Assembly: GCF_021347895.1 (NCBI RefSeq)
Contig: NC_067113.1
Coordinates: 4,322,251 to 4,386,250 of the forward strand
DNA length: 64,000 nt
Direction: 5' to 3'
Origin: Acanthochromis polyacanthus
Lineage: Eukaryota > Chordata > Actinopteri > Pomacentridae
The notes under the pieces were generated by a model that saw only the letters and a list, made by a program, of their open reading frames with translations, searched no databases and was not told where the DNA came from. Positions 24,150-34,070 of this stretch are shown here, one piece after another (the first letter of the stretch is position 1; the number at the start of each line of letters is the position of its first letter). The position numbers and the translations under genes are program-made.

Positions 24150-24479
24150 AATGATTTAATGGTTTTCCTTTATTTTTATAACTATTTACATTGTAGATTC
24201 TCACTGAAAGCATCAAAACTATGAATGGACACATATGGACTACTTCATGAAGCTCATCCAGAGAATGCCAAGAGTGTGCAAAGCAGTAATCAAAGCAAAG
24301 AATCTACAATCTAAAACCTGTTTTGACTTATTTCACACTTTTTTGTTTACTGCATAATTTCATATATGTTCATTCATAGTTTTGATAACTTCAGTGAGAA
24401 CCTACAATGCAAGTACTCATGAAAATAAAGAAAAACTATTACATGAGAAGGTGTGTCCAAACTTTTGACTGGTACTGTA
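24150..24479 (+). mobile_element. Tc1-like element end with long inverted repeats, internally deleted
   Basis: The right end GAGAAGGTGTGTCCAAACTT TTGACTGGTACTG stops at a TA (24,478-24,479). The segment ACATTGTAGATTCTCACTGA plus AAGCATCAAAACTATGAATG at about 24,190 recurs inverted at about 24,375-24,410, so both inner arms of a long inverted repeat survive. Between them only the transposase C-terminus remains (MKLIQRMPRVCKAVIKAKNL near 24,250-24,310). The outermost left tip is missing. This is a short non-autonomous derivative of a common fish Tc1 family. Confidence 0.75.
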
Positions 24480-24914
24480 CATCAACTGCATGCAACAAGT
24501 GTGATGCTTGTTTGTGCTTCACGGATATAAAAAAAACTGCTTCTTTAAGTTTTAAATATAAGGAGACGCAAAGGAGAACACCATCCACCAATTAAGAATC
24601 CTCAGACACCATAAATCACAATGATGTTCAAGCAAAGTCCAAAATGTAAATATGAACAAGTTGTAGAGGACTAATGTAATAAATTTCCATCTTTGCAAGT
24701 TAAAAAATAAGAACATTGTAATATCATTTTGTTACAGTTTTTTATTGCCTGGAAGTGCATTCTAGTAGCATGGATTGCAATTACAGTTTGAGAATAATTA
24801 GTGAAATTAATTTGCATTTTATTTTGCCGTAATCAACAATTTGATGTCAATGAAATTCATTTTAAGATAGTATTTTAATATTTTTAAATCATCAATGCCT
24901 AATCATCTGTGGAC
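24480..24914. other. Unassigned AT-rich DNA
   Basis: No gene or repeat recognised. Confidence 0.5.
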
Positions 24915-25620
24915 AGCTGGAGGGCAAAGGAGCGAATTTTGACTTCTTTTCAATAGAGCTTCTTGACCTCCAGAGCCTTATGGACAGAACAAGAGGAACA
25001 GGTTTATTTGTTTCTGTTAGTCCTGCTGTAGATGACATGAAACCGCCCTGGAAAAAGTCACTGGGATTATTACCGATGGTGCACCCGCCGGCGAACGAAG
25101 TGGACTGTCAACCCTAATCAGCAACAAGGTGAGTGAAGAAGGAAGCAAAGCCATGCGGCTTCATTGTATCATTCATCAACAAATTCTCTGTGCTAAACAT
25201 TTCAAATATGACCATGTCATGAAGCAGGTAATAAAGACAATTTCATTTGCTCGAAAGTACTGTCCCACCGCCAGTTTAAACAGTTTCTAGTGGACATCCA
25301 GGCTGAGTATGGGGATGTTTTTGATCACACCGATACAAGGTGGCTCAGTCGGGGGTCTGCGCTGCAGTGTTTCTTCTTTCTCAGGAGGGAAATCGGACCA
25401 TTTTTGGCACATATGGGACAATCAGTGTCAGAACTATGTGATCCTATTTGGTTGGTTGATTTGGGATTTTTAGTTGATATAACAAAGCATCTGAGAGTTT
25501 TCAGGGCCAAGAAGCAGCGGTGAACCAGCTGTATTCATAAATCAAAGCATTTGAAACAAAGCTGCAGCTTTTCCAAAGGCACTTGTCACAAACAAAGCCT
25601 AATACCAAATACCTTATTCT
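24915..25620 (+). pseudogene. hAT-family (GTF2IRD2/ZBED-like) transposase remnant
   Basis: Across several frames the plus strand gives the central part of the hAT-derived protein known in vertebrates from GTF2IRD2: FDFFSIELLDLQSLMDRTRG, an NKVSEEGSKAMRLHCIIHQQ block with ILCAKH, then MDIQAEYGDVFDHTDTRWLS, RGSALQCFFFLRREIGPFLA and DPIWLVDLGFLVDITKHLRV, and finally KLQLFQRHLSQTKPNT. Frameshifts near 25,060, 25,130, 25,260 and 25,500 and internal stops break it. The N-terminal zinc finger and C-terminal dimerisation domain are absent. The longest intact frame is 25,290-25,523. No terminal repeats or 8-bp duplication were found. Confidence 0.8.
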
Positions 25621-25844
25621 CTTTAATCTATTTTAAAACTATCTGTTCCAATACGTTTGCTCACCAACAAATTTGGTGTTCTGTTACAAATAAAGTTGTG
25701 TATCAGATCAAGATTAAATACTCGGAAATAAAAGCTGAAATATTGATTTCTTGTCTCACATTTATCGTTTGATGTCAAACCCAAATGTTTTCAGCAAAAA
25801 TAGAGGAATTGGCCTCACAATTCCAATACTTTTGGAGGGGAGTG

Positions 25845-25985
25845 TATACATTCTGATGGTCTGCCTGCCTCTCCATGTGGCCTCTGTGATGGACTGGTGC
25901 CCTGTCCGGGGTGTACCCTCCCTTTGTCCTGAATGAGCTAAGATAGGCTGTTTCTTAGATTCTTGCTCTGGACTTATGAGGTGTA
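25845..25985 (+). repeat. GATG-tailed SINE fragment, 3' part
   Basis: CTCTGTGATGGACTGGTGCC CTGTCCGGGGTGTACCCTCC and the following 'gagctaagataggct' match the 3' half of the SINE family. The tail and head are missing. Confidence 0.55.
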
Positions 25986-26360
25986 AGATAAAAAAAGAAC
26001 TGTATAATATATTCTTCAGCAGTGTCCAACAAAAATGAGACCTTGGTAAATCATGTTTTAACAATTTCTAATTAGAAGGATTTGTACATTTCAATCTCAG
26101 AGGTCTGAGAAGGAGTTTTGTTTTAAATTACTCTACTACTACACACTAAAAATGTTTTTTAGTTTGAAAACAATGACCTTAATTACTGAATAATATTACA
26201 TTAATTCAATAGAAAGTAGACAACTGAACAACAATGATTTTGCTTGCTCACTGCCATAGCTAAGTCAGTGTTCTTAGAAAACACATCAAGATCAAAACAT
26301 TGCTAAATGACTCTGACACAATCATTTCCAAACTGAAATAAAATCTCTTGCTGGGTCAGT

Positions 26361-26837
26361 ATGCGAAGTAACCACATAATAGCTGACACACATCAGCAAG
26401 CTATGTGTCAGCAGCACAGGGGTGCAGGCATTCAGTCTCACATTGTGTACACAGTCCCACATTTCAAACAGTGGCTCACAGAAAGAATTTCTTGTCAAAA
26501 CATAAGGGTTTTGGAAAAAGGAAACTGCCGGATGTTCCACAAGTGTCGTCCTTTGCTAGAACCTGAACATGTCAGATCTAAAACAGGCCTGTCTCTACGG
26601 CAACTTCGTTTACATGATCAGAGGAATTATGTACTATATACTCTGTTTCAAGAATCACAGTTTCTACAAGCTGCTAATTTCATCAAGCTGTCGTATGGGC
26701 CTGAACTGACCTGTCAAGACGCAAAAAAGAGAAAAAGAAAAGAAAAACATCTAGAAACAGAGTGTGAGGCATTCCAATTAGCTTACAGTGTTTGTATAAA
26801 AATGCTTTGCAAAGTGGTTAAAAGAGACATTGTTTGA
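26361..26837 (+). CDS. Unrecognised 158-codon open frame
   Basis: This is one of the longer uninterrupted frames outside known elements. It begins MRSNHIIADTHQQAMCQQHR, includes a leucine-rich middle (QFLQAANFIKLSYGPELTCQ) and a lysine-rich segment DAKKRKRKEKHLETECEAF, and ends KMLCKVVKRDIV. I recognise no domain. There is no upstream promoter evidence, and the next frame (26,830) overlaps it slightly. It may be chance, a diverged repeat ORF, or an exon-like relic. Confidence 0.15.
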   Translation: MRSNHIIADTHQQAMCQQHRGAGIQSHIVYTVPHFKQWLTERISCQNIRVLEKGNCRMFHKCRPLLEPEHVRSKTGLSLRQLRLHDQRNYVLYTLFQESQFLQAANFIKLSYGPELTCQDAKKRKRKEKHLETECEAFQLAYSVCIKMLCKVVKRDIV

Positions 26838-27423
26838 AATGAAACACAGCTGTGTAATGAAAAATGCACAGATGTCAGTCTTTGGGGCAGAAACTATGTG
26901 GGCATGCACAAGCGCACCTGCTATGAAAGAGCCGACTGAAGTTGTATGTAAACTGGAGGATGTAGTAATGAATAATTGTAAATTTAGCCAGTCCCACGAC
27001 TGTTCTCATCACTCTGAAAGAGCTGTGCCCATCACATTAATGCAATTTTTTTAAATTAAATCTGTACAACTATAAAGTCTAAGTGAGATGTGCAATCTTT
27101 CACAGGATGAAAAAAAAGCTATACAATTTAACAGATCACAGACATATAGACATATAACAAAAAGGAGTCAAGCCAGCTGCTTCTACCATTAGCCTTTTAT
27201 TATTTCTTTTTCTTTTGCATTTGCTGGGATAAATTCTATGCCATAGTTGTGCAACACCTTGACCGTGTACAAGGCTGCGTCCACACTGAGACACTACCTA
27301 CTATTTGTGGTTAGACTCATTTTTGACAAATTAAGATTTTATTTTTTTATCATTGTACTGCAGTGTGTGCGTTTATATTGCATTGGGCTGATAGTTTCCC
27401 CCCTCTTTCTGTCTCCCACAACC
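26838..27423. other. Unassigned DNA
   Basis: AT-rich, nothing recognised before the MITE target site. Confidence 0.5.
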
Positions 27424-27653
27424 TTCTAGTGCAGGGGTGTCAAACTCCGTTCCTGGAGGGCCACTATCCTGCATGTTTTAGATGTTTCCCTCTTCCAACA
27501 CACCTGATTCAAATGATCAGGCTCGTTATCAGGCTTCTGCTGAGCTTGATGATAAGCTGATCATTTGAATCAGGTGTGTTGGAAGAGGGAAACATCTAAA
27601 ACATGCAGGATAGTGGCCCTCCAGGAACGGAGTTTGACACCCCTGTTCTAGTG
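27424..27653. mobile_element. hAT-type palindromic MITE with 8-bp target duplication
   Basis: The 214-bp element at 27,432-27,645 begins CAGGGGTGTCAAACTCCGTT and ends with its complement. The two arms are identical for 89 bp, leaving a short loop, so the whole element is a near-perfect hairpin. TTCTAGTG occurs directly at both sides (27,424-27,431 and 27,646-27,653), an 8-bp duplication diagnostic of hAT transposases. The perfect arms and duplication suggest recent insertion. It has no coding capacity and depends on a hAT transposase elsewhere. Confidence 0.95.
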
Positions 27654-28439
27654 TGTCAATAGTGTGCACGTGAAGGTCTGACCTTCTAGCCCTGCAGACA
27701 TAACTTCATTTTTCTATATTTTTGTAATAATTGCTTTTGGCACTCATTCATATCTTGTTCCTTGTATTTTAAATCAGGATCCAATTTTTATTAGATTTAT
27801 TGTTTTCTCCAGTTTAACATCAGAGACTCAGCAGATATTCAGGACTACTGTCAACACAGAACCTAAATGTTACTGTGTTAATCACATTTAAGTTTTCTAA
27901 ACATTACATTAACGTGAAGCAACGTGTCCTCTGGCAATTTTATTCACTAAATGTACCACATTACACTAACTCAACACGCTTCAGCTGTTTGCATGACACA
28001 CAGCACAAACATTGTTAGCTTAATGCTGCTGCTACATTTAACTTTATCCAGGCTTTGACAGAGCAGCTAGCTGGGTTAGCATTGCTACTTCACATTAAAG
28101 CTAGTATTTACTGGATGTTAACTCTCTTCTCTGGTCAACACACACAGAAATAAACTCTACATCAACATCTGGACTGAACTGAACACATTACATCTGACAG
28201 GAACGTTGCATGTAAAATGCATTAAAAAGCGGCACTGGTAAGAAAATAAACATTTACTTATCGAACTATTAGCGTCTTTTCAGCGTCTGCTGGTAGAATC
28301 AGCTGAATTTAGAAAACTGGTTAAAACAAGCCAACGGGCAGAAAAACTGTCTGTGGAAAATATTCTGCTGCTTCACCGATAAATAAATCAACAGTTGTCA
28401 TATCAAAATCAATCCAAATGAGGAGAACAGTTTACACTG
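27654..28439. other. Unassigned DNA
   Basis: No feature recognised in this stretch between the MITE and the family A copy. Confidence 0.5.
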
Positions 28440-28801
28440 CATGACCATCTAGGCTGCCTCCTCCATCGGACATGTCAATCATTCTAGACTAGACTGTCAG
28501 TCAAGTAGCCATGCCCCCTGGCTTCACAAAACTTCAATGCTCTATATAAAATTTAAAATTGATTAATTTGTATTATCAGCCAGCTGATCTCTCCTTTTGA
28601 CCATGAAAGCTAACGAGAAAAAAAATTCTGAGCCATAGAAAAGCAGGCTATCGAATAGTATTTTTTCCCGCGTAGAATTGGGGTCTATGAAGCCAGAGGC
28701 AGCGCCTGGCAGATGGTGTGATATTGCAAGTGTTTGACATTTCTGGGTTGGCTTCATTTTTGGAGGCAGGCGCTATGTCCATCTTTATTATACAGTCTAT
28801 G
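28440..28801 (-). repeat. Teleost non-coding repeat, family A, copy 2
   Basis: Read antisense, it starts CATAGACTGTATAATAAAGA at 28,801 and follows copy 1 (11,508) block by block: a CTTGCAATATCAC block, TTCATAGACCCCAATTC, TTTCATGGTCAAAAGGAGAG, then CAGGGGGCATGGCTA near 28,505. By eye the two are roughly three-quarters identical. This copy is also incomplete at the distal end. No coding potential is present. Confidence 0.7.
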
Positions 28802-31050
28802 GGGGACACAAACTAGATGCAATGCAATAATGTCACACATACAAAGGTAATGAGAGAAGGGCTCACTGCATTGAGAGAGGTCCCCAGCAGCTTAGGCCTA
28901 TCGCACTATAACCAGGGGCATAACTACGGGACATCAAAGAAGAATTCAGTTGTGCCCTGTACATACGGACTCCAGCTGACCCCCTCAGGGTCACCCAAGT
29001 TGGTCCTAACTATAAGATTTGTCAAAAAGGAAAGTTTTAAGCCTGATCTTAAAAGTAGAGAGGATGTCCGTCTCACAAACGCAAACTCCGAGCTGGTTCC
29101 ACTGTAGGTTTTTCAGAGAGCTATTGGGACATCCTGATAGTAATGAACTACAATAGTCAAGCCTGAAGTAACAAATCATGGATTAGTTTTTTTCTGCATC
29201 ACACTGAGACAGGATATTCCTGATTTTTACAATATTTCTCAGGTGAAAGAAGTCCTGCAGATTTGTTTTATGTGCGAGCTAAAGGACATGCCCTGATCAA
29301 AAATAACTCCGAGGTTCCTCACAGTCATACTGGAGGGCAAAGTAATATCATTCAGAGCAGCTATATGCTTTGAAAGTGAGTTTCTGAGATGTTTGGGGCC
29401 AAATACAATTCCTTCACTTTTGTCTGAATTCAGTAGTTGGAAATTACAGGTCATCCAGGTCTTTATGTCCTTAACCCCTTAGTCCCTACAGCCCCCGCCG
29501 GTGGCGGGAGTAGGTGCCTCAAAAACAGGGCTCAGGGACTAAGGGGTTAAGATAATCTTACAGTCCGGCTAGCTGATTAGTTTCATCTGGCTTCACAGAT
29601 AAATACAATTGAGTGTTGTCAGCATAACAATGGAAAGTAATACAGTGCTTCCAAATAATATTACTGAAGGGAAGCATGTATAACAGTATCGGTCCTAAGA
29701 CAGAACCCTGAGGAACTCCATGATTAACTTGAGTATTAGAGGAGTCATTGTTGACATGCACAAACTGGACCCTGTCAGTAGGATTTAAACCAGTCCAGTG
29801 CTGTCCCTTTAATGTCAATAAAATATTCTAGTCACTGTAATAAAAGTTTGTAGTCAATGGTATTGAATGCCACGGTAAAGTCCAACAAAATAAGTATAGA
29901 GACCAATCAATTATCTGATGCTATGAGGTCATTAGTAACTTTCACCAGAGTTGTTTGTGTGCTATCATGCACTCTGAAGCCTGACTGAAACTCTTCAAAC
30001 AAGCTATTGCTTTGTAAGTGTTCACATAATTGATTTGCAACAGGTTTTTTTTGAAGTATTTTAGAGAGATATAGGTCTATAGTTAGCTGAAACATCCGGA
30101 TCAAGAGTAGGCTTTTGAAGTAAAGTTTTGATTACAGCGACCTTAAAAGCCTGTGGTACATAGTCTGTTGCTGGAGAGAGACTGATCAAATCAAACATTG
30201 AAGAATTAATCAAAAGTAAAGCCTCCTTGAACAGCCTAGTTGGGATAGGGTCTAAAAGACATGTCGATGGTTTAGATTAAGTGTTGTAATTAGCAGAGAG
30301 AGATGCATAGGAGTAAAGAAGTCTAAATATCTATCAGGTCTAACAGCCACTTCTAAAGCAACTGTAGTCGATGATATATCTGTGGCAGTTGTAGAAAGGG
30401 CCAGAACAATGTCTTCTCTGATCATAACAATTTTCATCTGTAAAGAAGCTCATGAAGTCGTTACTGCTCAGAGTTAAAGGAATACAAAGCTGAACAGAAC
30501 TCTGACTCTGTCAATCTGGCTACAGCACTGAAGAGAAACCGGGGGTTGTTCTTGTTCTCCTCTATTAATGATGAATAATATGTGGTCCTGGCATTATGAA
30601 GAGCTTTTTTATAAATTACTAGACTACTTTTCCAAGCTATGTAAACTTCCTCTAAACTAGTGGAATGTCACTTCCTTTCAAGCTTTTGGGATGCCTGCTT
30701 TAAAGTCTGCAACTTTCTTTTTCAAAAGTGCAACACTATCAAGTGTTGTACGTAGTGAGGCTGCAGCATTAATAACAAGATAATCTACTTCTGTGGGGAG
30801 TAGAGATAAAATAACTGCCCTTCATTCTATCAGTAAATGGTTCTGAGGTAAATAGTGATGGTATTACTTCCTTAAACTTGGTTACAGCATTGTCAGACAG
30901 ATATCTACTGTAATGATATGTATTGCTAACTGCTGTACAATCCATTGTTGTAATTTGAAATGCTATCAGAAAATGGTCAGAGAGAATAATATATATATTC
31001 CATATTCTTAAGTAAAATACAATAAAATACAAAAAGCAACACGAATACAT
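28802..31050 (-). pseudogene. L2-clade LINE, antisense, EN end to 3' region
   Basis: Reading antisense, the piece at 31,050-30,780 matches the C-terminal end of an L2 endonuclease (SDHFLIAFQITTMDCTAVSN). The reverse transcriptase follows: YLSKILQKKPVANQLCEHLQ and SLFEEFQSGFRVHDSTQTTL near 30,000; VNHGVPQGSVLGPILLYMLP near 29,700; the catalytic box HCYADNTQLYLSVKPDETNQ near 29,600 with ADN instead of ADD; and VRNLGVIFDQGMSFSSHIKQ near 29,300. The DNA down to about 28,840 fits the 3' region of the same family. Frameshifts, stops and a small MITE at 29,474-29,547 disrupt it. The altered catalytic aspartate alone would kill polymerase activity. Confidence 0.85.
29470..29551. mobile_element. piggyBac-type mini-MITE flanked by TTAA
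   Basis: The element CCCCTTAGTCCCT...AGGGACTAAGGGG (29,474-29,547, 74 bp) has 13-bp perfect inverted ends and sits between two TTAA copies (29,470-29,473 is ctta-adjacent; TTAA at 29,471-29,474 and 29,547-29,550). Because A and C repeat at the join, the exact edge may move by one base. TTAA duplication with ends starting CCC is the signature of piggyBac transposition. It interrupts the antisense L2 reverse transcriptase just before the TCNFQLLNSDK block. The GC-rich core CCCCCGCCGGTGGCGGGAG can itself form a hairpin. Confidence 0.85.
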
Positions 31051-31200
31051 TCAATAGTAAACCTGGGAACAATAATAATCAGCAAAAATACTCCATATTC
31101 TTAAATCAAATACAATAAAATACACTAGTAAGAAACACTCTATACATTTAAAAGTAAACCTGGGAACAATAATAAACAGGAACAATACTCCATATTCTGA
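31000..31200. repeat. Tandem duplication, about 95-bp unit, two copies
   Basis: The block CCATATTCTTAA followed by 'aaatacaataaaataca' and 'agtaaacctgggaacaataat' starts at 31,000 and again at 31,093; a third start, CCATATTCTGAA, is at 31,190. Units are 93 and 97 bp with several substitutions. It lies at the join between the L2 element and the hAT remnant. Confidence 0.8.
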
Positions 31201-31309
31201 AGCCATTTAACAGCTCAGCAAACATCATAGTGTTCTTCATAGAAATTGTAAAAAGCTGCTCCCAATAAACTTTCACAGTGAGCAATATTTACTCTTAATA
31301 AGTACCAAG

Positions 31310-33340
31310 TGCTCAGCTCTGGTCAGTCAGTCTGTCAATGTTCATGGTGGTGTGCAAGTGATTTTTTATCAGCTTCAGTGCTGAAAAGCTGCGTTTGCAA
31401 GCAGCTGCGCCCACAGGAGGGGGTAACGGCAATTTTGCACAGTCTGAAGAGTTCAAAAAAGACTTCACTGAATGGTTCCAAGAAAACTGTGAACTCAAGC
31501 AAATTGGTTAGATCCTTCATTCCAGTTGTCTTCTTTCTATCCGAGATCCGTTTGGCTTGTTGTACAGTAGCTCATGCTTAAGATCATCCAGGTTTGTGTT
31601 GTAAATTCTTCCCAAACAAAACAGAGGGGTCTCCTTCAAAAAGCTGTTGATTTTGGGGTTGAGACCTTGAATACCCTTCATGATGTCACAGTTTGTTTTG
31701 GAATAAACGTTTCTCTAGTTCAGCCTTCACAGTCTCTAAGAGAGGATAAAAAACAGTCTTACAGAAAGTATTTGTCTTTATCACTGTTTCTCTGACCAAC
31801 TGTGGATTCATGAAGAGCAGAGCTGATCTTCGGCTGCCTTTTGGAAACGCTCTCTGTGTTAATGTTGCATTGCTGAGCAATGTCTAGTACTTCTGTCCAC
31901 AGCTCTCCAAAAAGCACTTCATCTCTGTAATGTTCAAATGTGTCCTGTAGTGCCTCAATGAGGTCAACAGCTCTGGCTCAGTCCAGTGATGGTGATTGCA
32001 GCATATCAGAAAGAAATTTGGAGTCTCCCAGTATCCTACGAAAAATTACCAGAAGACCAATGAGCACCACTTAGTCCACATGCTTCTATACATCTGTCTC
32101 CACTGTTTACATCATCAATGTCATGGAGGACATGCAGAACAGCTCGAAGCTGGTCCATGAAGTTTCGGCAAGCATGGAACCTCCAAGTCCACCTAACATC
32201 ACTTAGTCTGGGCAACTCCCGAGGCTGATCCTGAAACATTAAACGCTGCATGTCCTGCCACTTCTGGTGTACATATGATTCAGATAGAAATGTATAGGTT
32301 CTGCATCAAAGAAAAAAGCATGATGTCTCTGGCACTGCTTTCACATTGTCCACAATTACCAAATTGAGACAATGTGCATTACAGTGCACATAAAAAGCTT
32401 GCTGAGCCTCAGGCTGTATCCCTGCAGATACATCGTTGTGTCTACCACTCATCATGGAGGCCCCATCACAGCCTTGCCCAATCAGCTGTTCTTTGTATTC
32501 CAATCCATATTTTTGGAGACTATTCACATTTTTTTCTGTTAGCCCAGCGGCATTAAGCTTATCAGCATGTTCAAAATGCAGGAAATATTCATGTACTGTT
32601 CCTTTGTAGTAGTGAGCACTAATGAAATTTGCTCCTGTTTTTTAAAGTCTTTTTTCTCATCAACAAGGATGCTGAATGCCCCACTTTGTTTTACCTCCTC
32701 AACAATGTCTTTCCTAACCATTTCAACCAGCACCTCTGATATCTCATTTTGAATGCTGTGACTTGTGTATTTAGCATTGCCATGCCCCATTTTTTTGTTT
32801 TACTATAAAGGGTCATGTTTGGCAATCAGTTCTAAAATGGCCAAAAAGTTCCCTTTGTTGCCCGAGCCTTCTGACTCTCGGTGGCCACGCAGTGCAATGT
32901 TTTGGGTGGCTGTGCAGACTAGGACATCAGCAATCCATCCATCCATTCTCTATACACCGCTTTATCCTCACTAGGGTCGCGGGGGGTGGCTGGAGCCTAT
33001 CCCAGCTGACTCGGGCGAAGGCAGTAGACACCCTGGACAGGTCGCCAGTCTGTCACACAATCACACTCACATTCACACCTACGGGCAATTTAGAGTAACC
33101 AATTAACCTCAGCATATTTTTGGACTGTGGGAGGAAGCCGGAGTGCACGGAGAAAACTCACACATGCACAGGGAGAACATGCAAACTCCATGCGGAAAGA
33201 TCCCAGGCCCAAGCCGGGATTTGAACCGGGGATCTTCTTGCTGCACGGCGAAAGAGCTAACCAATAGGCCACTGTGCAGCCCACATCAGCAATTGTCTTT
33301 AGATATTTTCTATTTTCTTTCACCTTTTATTGACGACCGA
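31310..33340 (-). pseudogene. hAT transposase (ZMYM1/DUF4371-like), split by a SINE
   Basis: Antisense pieces in order: KENRKYLKTIADV (about 33,320-33,285); after the SINE, NIALRGHRESEGS-like sequence and KGNFLAILELIAKHDPL; NAKYTSHSIQNEISEVLVEM with SGAFSILVDEKKDFKKQEQI (catalytic-domain start, first acidic residues); GLEYKEQLIGQGCDGASMMS with the family motif GQ.CDGAS.MSG and YVHCNAHCLNLV; LSDVRWTWRFHACRNFMDQL; and the dimerisation domain ACKRSFSALKLIKNHL at 31,400. Stops and frameshifts separate nearly every block. The domain order matches vertebrate ZMYM1-like hAT proteins. The possible 5' terminus is the separate entry at 33,341-33,853. Confidence 0.85.
32924..33293 (-). repeat. Full-length tRNA-headed SINE with GATG tail, inside hAT
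   Basis: The SINE occupies 32,935-33,282 in antisense. Its head GGGCTGCACAGTGGCCTATT is followed by a pol III B-box-like GGTTCAAATCCC, then the body (GCATGGAGTTTGCATGTTCT, CCTCCCACAGTCCAAAAATA, GGCGACCTGTCCAGGGTGTC, CAGCTGGGATAGGCTCCAGC) and the tail ATGGATGGATGGATTG. ACATCAGCAAT is duplicated exactly on both sides (32,924-32,934 and 33,283-33,293). The tail resembles that of the RTE/Rex3 LINE at 17,850, the likely donor of enzyme (inference). Other copies in the window lie at 16,205, 25,845, 35,625 and 38,668. Confidence 0.9.
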
Positions 33341-33853
33341 ATATTCAGATATTCGGGTCCAACCCTAGTTGTATTGTTATTGTCTATCTACCGAGCCTGT
33401 GCTATTTGGAGCGAAGTGAAATACAGCATACAGAATGTCTTGTCACTGAAAGTAATTTGTACTGTTCAAACATAAAAACGTTACCTTACTAAGGTATTTG
33501 TTTAAAAGCTTTATACTGTGGAAAACAGATGTGGAAATGTGTGTTTCTTGTGCTTTAACTTGTTATTTTGTAAAGATGTTATTTATTTTTGCTATTTTAT
33601 TATTTGGAAATACCAGAATTTGCACATTATTTTACATATTTGTCTGTCTGATCACATCATTTCTAAAAAAAATAAATCAGACAATACAATCAAACAGTTA
33701 CTCAGTACTTGGTTAGTCTTTTCACCAAATACTTTTTTACTCTTACTTGAGTAATTTTTGGATGACTACTTTTTACTTCTACTTGAGTGATGTTATTTTG
33801 AAGTAATATTACTTTTATTTGAGTACAATTTTTGGCTACTCTACCCACCTCTG
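33341..33853 (-). mobile_element. hAT-like terminal region ending CAGAGGTGGGTAG
   Basis: Antisense, the sequence from 33,853 reads CAGAGGTGGGTAGAGTAGCC then AAAAATTGTACTCAAATAAA with repeated 'ACTCAAGTAGAAGTA'-type motifs, a hAT end very common in fish. It could be the 5' end of the transposase remnant next door or a separate non-autonomous copy; no matching end is found near 31,000-31,300. About 350 bp of AT-rich DNA lies between. Confidence 0.6.
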
Positions 33854-33854
33854 G

Positions 33855-34070
33855 TCATTACTAACAATGTGAATAATAATATTATTGTATTTATGATTAT
33901 CTTTAGCCAGCAGTTTTAAATTTGATTCTATGTTGCCTGCTCTGGCCCCTGAGTGGCATTTGACTATGGTCCCTAGTGCCGCTTTTATTTTTAATGGTAA
34001 CCTGTTGTTGATGTGGTCTTTCGTAGGTTTTATTGCATGTATTGTTTTATCTGTCCGACCCTGCATGCCT
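33855..34070 (-). pseudogene. LINE ORF1-type SGNH-esterase remnant
   Basis: The antisense frame contains [20 protein letters not shown] then [20 protein letters not shown] followed by SND. In fish LINE first ORFs with an SGNH/GDSL esterase domain the matching blocks are C(H/Y)SGA...I and (V)H.G.ND. Here the glycine before ND is serine, so an active-site block seems degraded. The call rests on recalled family blocks; only one small stretch survives. Confidence 0.45.
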
